Below are positions 27,308-36,114 of a DNA stretch of 64,000 nucleotides, one piece after another. Within the stretch, counting starts at the first letter, position 1. Every line of letters begins with the position of its first letter. The translations under genes were made by a program, and so were the position numbers. The notes under the pieces are model-generated. The model searched no databases and was not told where the DNA came from. It saw only the letters and a list, made by a program, of their open reading frames with translations. The DNA comes from Sphingobacteriales bacterium 46-32 (GTDB lineage: Bacteria > Bacteroidota > Bacteroidia > Chitinophagales > Chitinophagaceae). The stretch is taken from the NCBI GenBank assembly GCA_001898485.1, contig MKTY01000019.1:434001-498000 (forward strand), in the 5' to 3' direction.

Positions 27308-28066
27308 CTACTGCCGGTGAAAATAGATCGCATCCGCCTGTTGCGTGCAGGTAAGCACCAGGTCATTGATGCAGACATGTGGTGGCAGCGAGGCGCAGTA
27401 GTAGATTACATCGGCCACATCAGCAGCTGAAAGCGCATGGAGGCCCTGGTATACAGAAGAAGCTGTTTGTGTATCTCCTTTGAAGCGGACCGTCGAAAAT
27501 TCTGTTTCAGCGGCTCCGGGATGTATGCCCGTTACTTTGATATTATGCCGGAGAAGATCAATACGCATGGCCTGGTTGAGTGCATCTACAGCAAACTTGG
27601 TGGCACAATAAGCATTTCCTTTTTCATAAACCTGTTTACCGGCAACGGAGCCCATATTGATAATATGCCCCTGCTTGCGGATGGCCATTAGCTGCGAAAC
27701 GGCTTTCGCTACATAGAGAAATCCTTTTACATTGGTATCAATCATCGTATTCCAGTCTTCAAGACTGGCTTCATCAAAATAGTCTCTGCCCAGTGCAAGG
27801 CCGGCATTATTGATCAGTACATCAATACTCTTCCATTCAAAAGGCAATGATTCAATAGAATTGAAAACGGCTTTTTCATCACGTACATCAAAGGGCAGTT
27901 GGAATACTGCTACCTTATGCTGCTGTTCCAGTTCTGTGGCAAGAGCAGCCAGGCGATCCTGGCGACGGCCATTGATAATAAGATTGTAACCATTTGCTGC
28001 AAATTTTTCAGCACAGGCTTTTCCAAATCCGGAAGTAGCTCCGGTGATAAATGCAATTTTTGACAT
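27308..28066 (-). CDS. Short-chain dehydrogenase/reductase, YdfG-like
   Basis: A 252-residue classical SDR. GATSGFGK (9-16) binds the cofactor, NNAG follows at 87-90, and the catalytic Ser140, Tyr153 and Lys157 are in place, with the NAYCATKFA signature. The overall motif set resembles the NADP-dependent 3-hydroxy acid (serine) dehydrogenase YdfG, but the substrate is not provable by sight. It is a single leftward gene. Upstream bases 27103-27307, before the previous gene on this strand, hold nothing recognisable. Confidence 0.9.
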   Translation of the reverse strand: MSKIAFITGATSGFGKACAEKFAANGYNLIINGRRQDRLAALATELEQQHKVAVFQLPFDVRDEKAVFNSIESLPFEWKSIDVLINNAGLALGRDYFDEASLEDWNTMIDTNVKGFLYVAKAVSQLMAIRKQGHIINMGSVAGKQVYEKGNAYCATKFAVDALNQAMRIDLLRHNIKVTGIHPGAAETEFSTVRFKGDTQTASSVYQGLHALSAADVADVIYYCASLPPHVCINDLVLTCTQQADAIYFHRQ

Positions 28067-28070
28067 AACG

Positions 28071-28078
28071 CGAAATTA
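28071..28078 (-). promoter_or_regulatory. Possible -7 box abutting the SDR start
   Basis: On the minus strand TAATTTCG, seven of eight matches to TAnnTTTG, lies four bases before the ATG. A TTTG lies 16 bases further upstream, close to the expected -33 spacing. This would give a transcript with almost no leader. Confidence 0.4.
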
Positions 28079-28145
28079 ATAAACCGTAAACAGTCAAAGA
28101 CTGTTTACCGCAACAGGGAAATTAAGATATAGAGCAACAGAATCG

Positions 28146-30770
28146 TTAGCGGATAAGCGTAGCAGTACCTTTCAGGAAAACAGGCCGGCCCAGGTAATCA
28201 ACAGCGCTTACCATCCATACATATACGTTTGAAGCCTGCGGGGTGCCGCCAATTCGGCCATCCCAGCCATGCCCGTTAACGGTAGTATTAAATACCATTT
28301 GCCCCCAGCGATTATATATCCGGAAATAATTAATACGCGAAATACCCACGGCTATCGGACGAATGACGTCATTGAGCCCATCTCCATTTGGTGTAAAGGC
28401 AGTTGGAACAAATACTGTTGGCTGGGTTTTGAATACCGTCACTTTTACAGAAGCCGAATCATAACAACCGGCAACATTATAAACCCGCACTGTGTAACGT
28501 ACGCTATCCGTTTCGGGCCCATATATACCGATAGGGTTTTGAATAGCCGGGTTACTGAGCCCGGTCGCCGGAATCCACAGATAACTGTCTCCGCCCTGTG
28601 CATTCAACTGCAATGGTTGTCCTACAACCACCATGGTGTCATTACCCGCATAGGGTATAATCCTGGGTAATACAGTTACCAGTACGGTGTCTCTTCCAGG
28701 TTTGGGACAGCCCCGGGTATCGAAGGAACTCAGGATATAGGCCTGCGTACGTGCCGGGTAGGCAGTAGGATTGAGTGTAGTGGCATTTAGCAGCGATGAT
28801 GCGGGCGACCAGTTAAAACTACTTCCATCGTGAAACCCGTGAAGCTGCGCAGGTGTATTATAACAAATAGTGGTATCGGGTCCTGCATTGGCCAGAGGAT
28901 AAGGCACAGTATTGATCCGTATACTGGTAGAAGCCGTGCAGCTACCAATACGCCCCGTTACCTGATATACCGTATTGCCCGTAGGGGTGGCAACAGGATT
29001 GGGTATAGTGGCATCATCAAGCGTGTTTGCAGGCGTCCATACATATTGAAGCGCATCGCTGACTACATTTAACTGCACCGCATCTGTAAGACAGATCGTA
29101 GTATCTGACAAAGGAATAATAGTAACAAAATTGACCACGCGCACCTGTACCGAATCGCGGTTGATACAACCTTCCTGTTCCAGTTGCACATGGTAGGTAG
29201 TCGTAGCAGTTGGGGTTACAGTGGGAGTACCTGTATTTGGATTGCTGATACTCACCAATGGTGTCCAGGTAAAATTTCCCGTACCGGTGGCCTGTAATTG
29301 CACGGCATCGGGTACGCAAATGAGGGTGTCTTTAAATGCAAGCGTGATAGGAGGCTTATCAATAATGTCAATCGGTTTTATAAGGGTATCGAGACAGCCC
29401 ACACTATTGCCTACTATCAGCCGTACATTTTTAGTACCGGGACTTTGATAGAGGTAAGAGGGGTTTTTCTGATCAGAAACGTCGGTATTGCCGGCATCGC
29501 CAAAATCCCATTGCCATTTATCCACCACACCAAAGTTGGTAGTAGTGGCATCGGTAAAATGCACCGGGTTCTGAATACATACGCCGGTATTGTTAAACGC
29601 CGGGAAGAATCCGGGAAATACGCGTACGGTGGCTATTGACGAATCTGAACATTCCTGGCCACGATTGGCTACTACTTTTACAGTATAAATTCCGGCAGCT
29701 GAGAAAACGTGTGTAGGGCTTTGCAGTGTAGATGTGTTATTGCCGGCTCCGGATCCGGGGTCACCAAAGTCCCAGAAATAGGAATTGATGAGCGGATTAT
29801 TGGGCTGCGTGAAAGTATAGGAATAGCCATCACACTGCCGGATATCAGGATCAAGTTGTGGTTTGGCAATATCGCAACCACTAGCTTTAATCTGCAGATC
29901 CTTTCGTTGCACCGCTATTACACGGCCGTCTCTAATCTCTTCCACACATACGGTCACTACATATATTCCCTGGTCGGGAGCTCGTCCGGTTATAATGCCG
30001 GTAGCGGGATCGATCGTAACATTTGGTCCCAGTGGCTGGCTGCTGTTAAATGGAAAGTTATAACTCACGCCGGGATAAGGAGGAGGCGGGGGCGGACTGG
30101 GTGAAGTATTATTCGGACCGGTACCGGGTGAAGGGCCACCACCGGGAAAAGCAGTACAAAAAGAATACCGCAGATTGTCAGATGCATCCGGATCAATTGC
30201 GCCGAAATTATATGTAAACATATAGCCTGCACATACAATTACGGTATCTACTCCTTCAAATTTTGCACTGTTGTTTTCCGGGCCACTTGCTACCGGGTTG
30301 GTGCCTGGTATTATAGCAGTATATGTTGCGCCGATATTGCCCGAAGACAGCACATTGTTGATGCCGTTGATCCGGCAGCAACGCTGATATACGATGATAT
30401 AACCGTTGGGCGAAGCAGGTACTGATACAGGAAAGTTATAGAATCCCACCTGATAGCATACTTCAGGTGCATTGCTGATACAGGGGCCGGGCGTTGATAG
30501 CCTTAGTTCGCGCGAGGAGCTTAAATTCTGCTGTATCTCCTGCACAAGCCTGTTGGTGCCCAGTTCGTATACGGCAATGGATGCAGTGGCATCGAGCGGG
30601 GCTCCCACGTTACCACAATTACGAAACAGTTTTAGTGTAACATTATAAGTGAATGTACCATTGGACTGACCGCCGAATGTATAGTAGATTTCTCCACCGG
30701 TAATATGCTCAGCAGCGGCCTGCTGAATGAAACTGAGTAAAATGAAAAGTATGGTGGTTATCCGTTTCAT
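28146..30770 (-). CDS. T9SS type-B sorted surface protein with PKD domains
   Basis: An 874-residue exported protein. It begins with a signal peptide (MKRITTILFILLSFIQQAAA), then HITGGEIYYTFGG, typical of large gliding-associated surface proteins. A proline-rich run of six residues separates two parts near residue 240; two PKD-like domains follow, each with a WDFGD motif. The last 90 residues are the CHU_C gliding/T9SS C-terminal signal: FTPNGDGLND, then YNRWGQMVF and a final GTATLIR. The open frame extends 57 codons upstream, but ATG at 30770 gives the signal peptide. It is 7 bases downstream of the hydrolase gene, so both are probably co-transcribed. Adhesion or surface function is likely; the ligand is unknown. 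Confidence 0.88.
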   Translation of the reverse strand: MKRITTILFILLSFIQQAAAEHITGGEIYYTFGGQSNGTFTYNVTLKLFRNCGNVGAPLDATASIAVYELGTNRLVQEIQQNLSSSRELRLSTPGPCISNAPEVCYQVGFYNFPVSVPASPNGYIIVYQRCCRINGINNVLSSGNIGATYTAIIPGTNPVASGPENNSAKFEGVDTVIVCAGYMFTYNFGAIDPDASDNLRYSFCTAFPGGGPSPGTGPNNTSPSPPPPPPYPGVSYNFPFNSSQPLGPNVTIDPATGIITGRAPDQGIYVVTVCVEEIRDGRVIAVQRKDLQIKASGCDIAKPQLDPDIRQCDGYSYTFTQPNNPLINSYFWDFGDPGSGAGNNTSTLQSPTHVFSAAGIYTVKVVANRGQECSDSSIATVRVFPGFFPAFNNTGVCIQNPVHFTDATTTNFGVVDKWQWDFGDAGNTDVSDQKNPSYLYQSPGTKNVRLIVGNSVGCLDTLIKPIDIIDKPPITLAFKDTLICVPDAVQLQATGTGNFTWTPLVSISNPNTGTPTVTPTATTTYHVQLEQEGCINRDSVQVRVVNFVTIIPLSDTTICLTDAVQLNVVSDALQYVWTPANTLDDATIPNPVATPTGNTVYQVTGRIGSCTASTSIRINTVPYPLANAGPDTTICYNTPAQLHGFHDGSSFNWSPASSLLNATTLNPTAYPARTQAYILSSFDTRGCPKPGRDTVLVTVLPRIIPYAGNDTMVVVGQPLQLNAQGGDSYLWIPATGLSNPAIQNPIGIYGPETDSVRYTVRVYNVAGCYDSASVKVTVFKTQPTVFVPTAFTPNGDGLNDVIRPIAVGISRINYFRIYNRWGQMVFNTTVNGHGWDGRIGGTPQASNVYVWMVSAVDYLGRPVFLKGTATLIR

Positions 30771-30777
30771 GAGCGGG

Positions 30778-31578
30778 TCAGAATAAAGTGGCTTCGGATG
30801 CAAATTGCAGGAGGATTTTTCCTGATAAAGCAGGCTGTTCCAGCATGCCCATATGGCCCGAAGAAGCCAGTGTATAAATATAAGACTTTGCGGGCAGGCT
30901 GCATAATCGTAAACTGTCGGCCATGGGTACCGCCTGGTCATAAGGTCCCATCACAAACAGCACCGGATAAGTAGCTTCGCGAAGTACCTGTGTATGATCT
31001 GCTCGGGTCATCATCGCTTTATAGTACAAAACGAGCGCACTGGCTGAAAAGTTGCTCAAACTTTCTACAAATTCATCTATTAATTCCGGTTGATTCTCCC
31101 GGGTAAGCGGGGAGAACAGATTGGGGCTGCTGGTTTTGAGAAACGCATATGCACCATGTTCCTCTATAAAACCAATACCTTTTTGGCGCACCTGTTTTTT
31201 CTCTTCACTATCAGCATAGGCTGTGGAATGAAATAAACCCAGCCCAGCAAGAAATCGGGCATGCAATGCCGCAAATGCGAGCGCCGCATAACCGCCCATA
31301 CTATGGCCGATGAGTATACAGCGGGAAATATTCTCGTGATTCAATAAATGAAACAGTACATCTGCAAGGCCTTCCATACTCATATCTTCGGTAATGCCGG
31401 ATCGGCCACTACCCGGCAGGTCGGGTATCAGTACGCGGAAATGTGATGCCAGTACCGCTGCCTGCTGATCCCAGACATCGCCCGTTTCGCCAAATCCATG
31501 AAGCAGCACCACCACATCGCCCTTACCCTTATCACGATAGTAAACAGGCTGTCCGTTATGGATGACCGATTTCCACAT
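30778..31578 (-). CDS. Alpha/beta hydrolase
   Basis: A 266-residue alpha/beta-hydrolase. The oxyanion segment LLHGFGETGDVWD is at residues 25-37, the nucleophile is Ser93 in GHSMGG and a late His is in SSGHMGMLEQP. The reaction could be ester, lactone or C-C hydrolysis; nothing visible narrows the substrate. It starts 10 bases after the lnt stop and ends 7 bases before the T9SS surface protein gene, so it belongs to one leftward run. Confidence 0.85.
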   Translation of the reverse strand: MWKSVIHNGQPVYYRDKGKGDVVVLLHGFGETGDVWDQQAAVLASHFRVLIPDLPGSGRSGITEDMSMEGLADVLFHLLNHENISRCILIGHSMGGYAALAFAALHARFLAGLGLFHSTAYADSEEKKQVRQKGIGFIEEHGAYAFLKTSSPNLFSPLTRENQPELIDEFVESLSNFSASALVLYYKAMMTRADHTQVLREATYPVLFVMGPYDQAVPMADSLRLCSLPAKSYIYTLASSGHMGMLEQPALSGKILLQFASEATLF

Positions 31579-31588
31579 ACTGATTATT

Positions 31589-33229
31589 TTATTTCTTTGA
31601 AGGATTTGTACCGGCAGTTAATTGCCGTTTTTTTCTCCAGTCCATAATGGATTTGCCTGTCAGACATCCTAACAACAAAAGAGCCAGCACCGTTGCAGCC
31701 CTTGACAACAGATCGCCATAACGTACATAAAAAGTAATACGGTTGGAGGCGGGCAGTGTCATCTTGATCGCAGTAGCTGTATCCCACGGTTGGGGTTGTA
31801 ATACATTACCCAGCGGATCAATAAAACAGCTAATGCCTGTATTGGCGCTGCGTGCTACCCACAGGCGTGTTTCAATAGCGCGGAGACGCGCATAGTTCAT
31901 ATGCTGTTTATAGCCGGGTGTATTTCCCCACCAGCCATCGTTGGTAATAATAGTAAGCAGGTTAGCACCTTTACGAACATATTCTGTGATATAGTCGCTG
32001 TAAATACTTTCATAGCAGATAATAGGAGCCGATTTAAAGTATTCATCCCATGGCACAAATACCTTCCGTTCGGAGTCGCGCCCAAGCGTACCGCTGATGC
32101 CTCCAAAATCTTCAAACCAGCTACCCATAAAACCCAGAAAGGAGGGAAGTGTTTCTACTCCTGGTACCAGTTTGGCTTTATGATATAGCTGGTAACTGCT
32201 GTCCGGTTCCATAAAAGCAGCGGTGTTGTACAGGTCGTAATAAATACCGCTGGGGGCATGCAGGCGGGCGGTCACAGAAGCATCTTTTTTATTTTTCCCA
32301 TACTCGCGGTAGCTGTCAATACCCGTCAGCAGGCTGAGTCGCTGATGGCGCAACAGGAATGACCAGACTGCATGATAGCGGAAATCTTCTTTCAACTGAT
32401 CTTCGCGTACCTGGGCAGGAATAGCCGTTTCAGGCCATACAACCAGCGAAGTGAATTTATCAATCTGCTTTTCAGAAAGTACAATCAGCTTTTGAATCTG
32501 GGCTTCTACTTCGCCCGTAAATTTTTCGGTATAAGGGTCAATATTGGGCTGGACCACCACTACATTACGGGTACTTTGTGCCAGGTCTGCGGCTGCCAGT
32601 TTTCGTTCGTTGATGGCAATAAATCGTGATGAAAGCAATGGAATGGCAAGGATGAGTACAAGGCTGATAAGATTAATACGATAGGCGGCCGAGCGGCCTT
32701 CCTGCTGAAACCGCTGAAACAAGGTAAAAGCAAGTATATTGGTCACAAGTACCCAGGTAGTGCCTCCCGAAGTACCAGTATACTGGTACCATTGCACCCA
32801 TTCGGGGTGGGTGGCAAAAACATTACCCAGTGTTAGCCAGGGCCAGCTTAGCTCCCAGTTATGATGCAGAAACTCAAAAGCCAGCCAGAAAAGCACGAGT
32901 GCCGGATAGGCAATGCGTGTTCCCCATTTTTGTCGTGTGGCATAAAAAAGCATCCAGGGCACACACATGACCAGGCTGTTTACAAAGAAGGCACCAAAAG
33001 CGCCCGGCAGGCTGGCATTCCATATCCACCAGGTGGTAAGTACATTCCAGCCAACCATCTGGAGCCATGTAAGCCACAATAGTTTTTTCCAGCTTGTAGC
33101 GTGTGTGCTCAGCCAGAGTTGTGGTATCCAGGCCACGAAGATCAGCAGGGTAAGGGGCGATACCGGCCATGCGGCCCACAGCAGCAATGATCCGGATAAT
33201 GCAACCAGTACGGGAGGAATTCGTTTCAC
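31589..33229 (-). CDS. lnt: Apolipoprotein N-acyltransferase
   Basis: Adds the third acyl chain to the N-terminal Cys of lipoproteins at the outer face of the inner membrane. The N-terminal half has about six or seven membrane helices; the C-terminal half is a nitrilase domain with the catalytic Glu267 in VVWPETAIP, Lys351 in YHKAKLVPGVE and Cys405 in IICYESIYSD. GTG at 33229 (MKRIPPVLVALSG) is preferred, as a TTG at 33259 would add ten polar residues before the first helix. It lies 70 bases after the nucleotidase gene and ten before the hydrolase. A lipoprotein and SusD elsewhere in the window would be its substrates. Confidence 0.92.
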   Translation of the reverse strand: MKRIPPVLVALSGSLLLWAAWPVSPLTLLIFVAWIPQLWLSTHATSWKKLLWLTWLQMVGWNVLTTWWIWNASLPGAFGAFFVNSLVMCVPWMLFYATRQKWGTRIAYPALVLFWLAFEFLHHNWELSWPWLTLGNVFATHPEWVQWYQYTGTSGGTTWVLVTNILAFTLFQRFQQEGRSAAYRINLISLVLILAIPLLSSRFIAINERKLAAADLAQSTRNVVVVQPNIDPYTEKFTGEVEAQIQKLIVLSEKQIDKFTSLVVWPETAIPAQVREDQLKEDFRYHAVWSFLLRHQRLSLLTGIDSYREYGKNKKDASVTARLHAPSGIYYDLYNTAAFMEPDSSYQLYHKAKLVPGVETLPSFLGFMGSWFEDFGGISGTLGRDSERKVFVPWDEYFKSAPIICYESIYSDYITEYVRKGANLLTIITNDGWWGNTPGYKQHMNYARLRAIETRLWVARSANTGISCFIDPLGNVLQPQPWDTATAIKMTLPASNRITFYVRYGDLLSRAATVLALLLLGCLTGKSIMDWRKKRQLTAGTNPSKK

Positions 33230-33299
33230 GCAGGAGTTTATTTGCGTAAAAATAACCAAAACCGCTTAGCTACCTGTGCAGGAATGATTAAATGATTGC

Positions 33300-33818
33300 C
33301 TATAAAAGCAGGCGGGCAATTTCTTCCCAGTTATGCACGCGCTTATTGCGGCCGGCATCTGCGAGCGCATTATGTGGCTGTGTAAAAAGTATGCCGGTAC
33401 TTCCGGTAAAGTGATCGAGATTTTTGAAATGATCATCGATCATAATATCGGCCTGTATAATTTGTTTGGATCCGCAAAACACTGTTTTTTGCCAGGGAAT
33501 AAAAGGGAAATGTTCCTGTAGCCAGGCCTGCTTTTCTCCCGGACTTAGGGGGAACTCCATGGCGGCCGATACGATATAAAGATCATATCTGTCATACAGT
33601 TCACGCACTATTTCCCGGCTGCCGGCTATAACGGGGAGTGTCCGGAAAAAACCTGGTTCGAAAAGATATTTACGGATGTTGGGAAAAATCTCTTTCTCCG
33701 GTTTTCCGGTCACTTCATCGAGAGTACGCCGGCGTCCGAAATCCTTTTCATCAAGGCTGAATAATTGCTCATACACATCGGCAATGACGCCGTCCATGTC
33801 CAATGCTATTCGTTGCAT
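33300..33818 (-). CDS. 5'(3')-deoxyribonucleotidase-type HAD phosphatase
   Basis: A 172-residue HAD-family phosphatase. It begins MQRIALDMDGVIADV with the catalytic Asp-x-Asp pair, has the second motif near VSAAMEFP and the acidic motif in DIMIDDHFKNLDHF. The length and motif set match the NT5C family that dephosphorylates deoxynucleoside monophosphates. ATG at 33818 matches the motif start; the frame is open 20 codons further but without likeness. It follows guaB and its terminator, so a separate promoter or read-through is required. Confidence 0.85.
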   Translation of the reverse strand: MQRIALDMDGVIADVYEQLFSLDEKDFGRRRTLDEVTGKPEKEIFPNIRKYLFEPGFFRTLPVIAGSREIVRELYDRYDLYIVSAAMEFPLSPGEKQAWLQEHFPFIPWQKTVFCGSKQIIQADIMIDDHFKNLDHFTGSTGILFTQPHNALADAGRNKRVHNWEEIARLLL

Positions 33819-33843
33819 TTGTATAGGGTATTTTAGATAAAAC

Positions 33844-33871
33844 AACGGGTGCCTGTATGCGGGCACCCGTT
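33844..33871 (-). terminator. Rho-independent terminator after guaB
   Basis: A 10-bp perfect stem, 33844-33853 (AACGGGTGCC) with 33862-33871, has an eight-base loop and, read on the minus strand, is followed by TGTTTTATC. It lies six bases past the guaB stop. Confidence 0.8.
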
Positions 33872-33877
33872 CATCCA

Positions 33878-35404
33878 TTAACGCCGGCTGTAGTTGGGCG
33901 CTTCTTTCGTAATTTCTATATCATGCGCATGGCTTTCGCGCATACCTGCATTGGTGATTTTTACAAACCTGGCTTTTTTCAACTCCTCCATGTTGGCAGC
34001 ACCGCAGTATCCCATACCTGCACGAAGTCCGCCCACATATTGGTAAACGATTTCTTTCAGTGATCCTTTATAGGCTACCCGGCCTTCAATACCTTCGGGT
34101 ACAAATTTCTTTACATCATCTTCCACGTCCTGAAAATAACGGTCACTGCTACCGGTAGCCATGGCACCCAGTGATCCCATGCCGCGATATTCTTTAAACT
34201 TACGGCCTTCGTAGATAATTGTCTCACCGGGGCTTTCTTCGGTGCCGGCAAAAACACTTCCCATCATTACGCAACTTGCACCGGCTGCCAGGGCCTTGAC
34301 CATGTCGCCTGTGTAGCGGATACCGCCATCGGCAATGATCGGAATATTACGTTTCTGCAATGCGCCGAAGGCTTCCATAACAGCAGTAAGCTGTGGTACA
34401 CCGGCACCGGCAACAATACGTGTAGTACAAATAGAGCCGGGGCCAATACCGACCTTCACCGCATCGGCACCAGCATCGGCCAGTGCCAGAGCCCCCTCTG
34501 CTGTGCCAACATTGCCGGCTATTACATTCATATTTTTGAAATTCTTTTTTACCTGTTTCAAAGCAGTGATTACGCCTTTGCTATGCCCATGTGCACTATC
34601 CAGCGCTATCACATCCACACCGGTATTTTGCAAGGCGTATACACGGTCGAGGAGATCTTTGGTAATACCTACGCCTGCACCTACCAGCAAACGTCCAAAT
34701 GCGTCTTTTACAGCATTCGGAAAACTCTGCAGTTGCAGAATATCCCGGTAAGTGATCAGTCCGATCAGTTTTCCAGACTTATTGACAACGGGCAGTTTTT
34801 CAATTTTATGTTTACGGAGAATAGCTTCCGCTTTTTTAAGATCTGTGCCCTCGGGAGCAGTGATCAGATTTTCGTGGGTCATCACCTCACTTACCTTTCT
34901 TTTCTTATCGTCTTCAAAACGAAGGTCGCGGTTGGTAAGGATGCCTGCCAGTTTACCGTTTTTGTCAACAATGGGAATGCCGCCTATTTTGTTTTCACGC
35001 ATGAGGCGAAGCGCATCACCGATAAGCGAATCTTCCTGCAGGGTGATGGGGTCGAGGATAAGACCACTTTCACTTCTTTTTACTTTCCGTACCTGCTCGG
35101 CCTGCTGCTCAATAGTCATATTCTTGTGCAGGATACCCAGGCCACCTTCACGGGCCAGTGCCATAGCCAGGTTGGCTTCGGTAACCGTATCCATTGCAGC
35201 CGAGAGCAGCGGTACGTTAAGTGTAATATTACGGGTGAGACGGGATCTGATATCTACATCGCGGGGTAGTACCTGGCTGAAGCCGGGCACCAGCAGTACA
35301 TCATCAAACGTTAGACCTTCACCGAAAAATTTGTCGCCATTGACCAGCGTATGGCGTTGTTGAGAGGGTTTGCTTTTTACAGCGGGGGAAATCTTTGTTG
35401 CCAT
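33878..35404 (-). CDS. guaB: IMP dehydrogenase
   Basis: Oxidises IMP to XMP, the committed step of GMP synthesis. The 508-residue product has the TIM-barrel segments [13 protein letters not shown] at the start and GPGSICTTR, with catalytic Cys326, in the middle, a two-CBS Bateman insert at about residues 110-225, and the mobile flap with Arg422-Tyr423 in SSDRYFQ. The open frame is longer by 17 codons, but ATG at 35404 ([10 protein letters not shown]) gives a more normal start and lies directly after an excellent promoter box. A terminator follows the stop, so it is likely a single-gene unit. Confidence 0.95.
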   Translation of the reverse strand: MATKISPAVKSKPSQQRHTLVNGDKFFGEGLTFDDVLLVPGFSQVLPRDVDIRSRLTRNITLNVPLLSAAMDTVTEANLAMALAREGGLGILHKNMTIEQQAEQVRKVKRSESGLILDPITLQEDSLIGDALRLMRENKIGGIPIVDKNGKLAGILTNRDLRFEDDKKRKVSEVMTHENLITAPEGTDLKKAEAILRKHKIEKLPVVNKSGKLIGLITYRDILQLQSFPNAVKDAFGRLLVGAGVGITKDLLDRVYALQNTGVDVIALDSAHGHSKGVITALKQVKKNFKNMNVIAGNVGTAEGALALADAGADAVKVGIGPGSICTTRIVAGAGVPQLTAVMEAFGALQKRNIPIIADGGIRYTGDMVKALAAGASCVMMGSVFAGTEESPGETIIYEGRKFKEYRGMGSLGAMATGSSDRYFQDVEDDVKKFVPEGIEGRVAYKGSLKEIVYQYVGGLRAGMGYCGAANMEELKKARFVKITNAGMRESHAHDIEITKEAPNYSRR

Positions 35405-35407
35405 GTG

Positions 35408-35440
35408 CAAAGATAGCGCAGCTACTAAATTCCTTCCAAA
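35408..35440 (-). promoter_or_regulatory. guaB promoter placed against the start codon
   Basis: On the minus strand TTTG at 35440-35437, then 21 bases, then TATCTTTG at 35415-35408 match both parts of the Bacteroidota promoter (TTG, 17-23 bases, TAnnTTTG). The -7 box ends three bases before the ATG at 35404, so the message would have no or almost no leader. Confidence 0.65.
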
Positions 35441-35536
35441 AAGAATTTTAAGCAATACTACTTAGTGGTAGTTTTTATGCTGATAGCGTCCTCAGAATCA
35501 CACGGAATGGCCATTTTCAGGAAACGTCGGCGCCAG

Positions 35537-35544
35537 TACTTTTG
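35537..35544 (+). promoter_or_regulatory. Promoter -7 box for the lipoprotein gene
   Basis: TACTTTTG matches TAnnTTTG; TTTTC about 19 bases upstream (35514-35518) is one base off the TTTG box. It leaves about 28 bases of leader before ATG at 35578. Confidence 0.5.
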
Positions 35545-35577
35545 TACCTCAATTAATCATTCCATTAAAACTTATGT

Positions 35578-36102
35578 ATGAAAACACTTCGATTTCCTGC
35601 CCTGCTTTCATTTAGCCTGGTGCTGTTGATGGCCAGCTGCAAAAAAGGTGATACCGGTCCTGCCGGCCAGGATGGCAATGCCAATGTGCGTTTGTTTACC
35701 TATTCAAATATTACTTTTACAGGTGTTTATAATCTGCAATTGTCAGGTATTTCGCAGGGGCAAATGGATTCCAGTATGGTACTGATCTATTACAATCCAT
35801 CCTCTGAAGTGGCCAGCAGCTGGTATCCCGTACCCGGTCTCGGCTCAGGCAGCACCTACGATATGCGTTACCTGCTTTACCAGAGCAGTCCTTCTCCCAG
35901 TATCTATACAATCAGCCTGCGGGCAATGCTGCCGAATGGGTCTGGCTCTTATGGCTCGCAGCTCACTTTCACCAAAGTAAGGGTCTTCCTGGTTCCAGCA
36001 TCCAGTGTTACAGTTGGCGGACGTGGGGTGGCAGATAGTGAATCAATCCTGAATACGGAAGATTATTATTCTGTATGTCGTTACTTCAACGTACAACCCT
36101 GA
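35578..36102 (+). CDS. Lipoprotein with short collagen-like linker
   Basis: A 174-residue lipoprotein I do not recognise beyond its general form. A signal sequence ends in the lipobox MASC (Cys21), followed by KKGDTGPAGQDGN, three Gly-x-y triplets such as those often found just past the acylated Cys of Bacteroidota surface lipoproteins. The remaining about 135 residues look like a beta-rich domain with many Ser, Tyr and Gly. It is a single gene with its own promoter, convergent with the T9SS protein gene, only 12 bases between their stops. A surface location is likely; function is unknown. Confidence 0.75.
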   Translation: MKTLRFPALLSFSLVLLMASCKKGDTGPAGQDGNANVRLFTYSNITFTGVYNLQLSGISQGQMDSSMVLIYYNPSSEVASSWYPVPGLGSGSTYDMRYLLYQSSPSPSIYTISLRAMLPNGSGSYGSQLTFTKVRVFLVPASSVTVGGRGVADSESILNTEDYYSVCRYFNVQP

Positions 36103-36114
36103 TAGTGTAAAATA

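Noticed and set aside
34583-35363. Two long plus-strand frames opposite guaB
   Set aside because: guaB is certain from motifs; the opposite frames have no likeness to any family.
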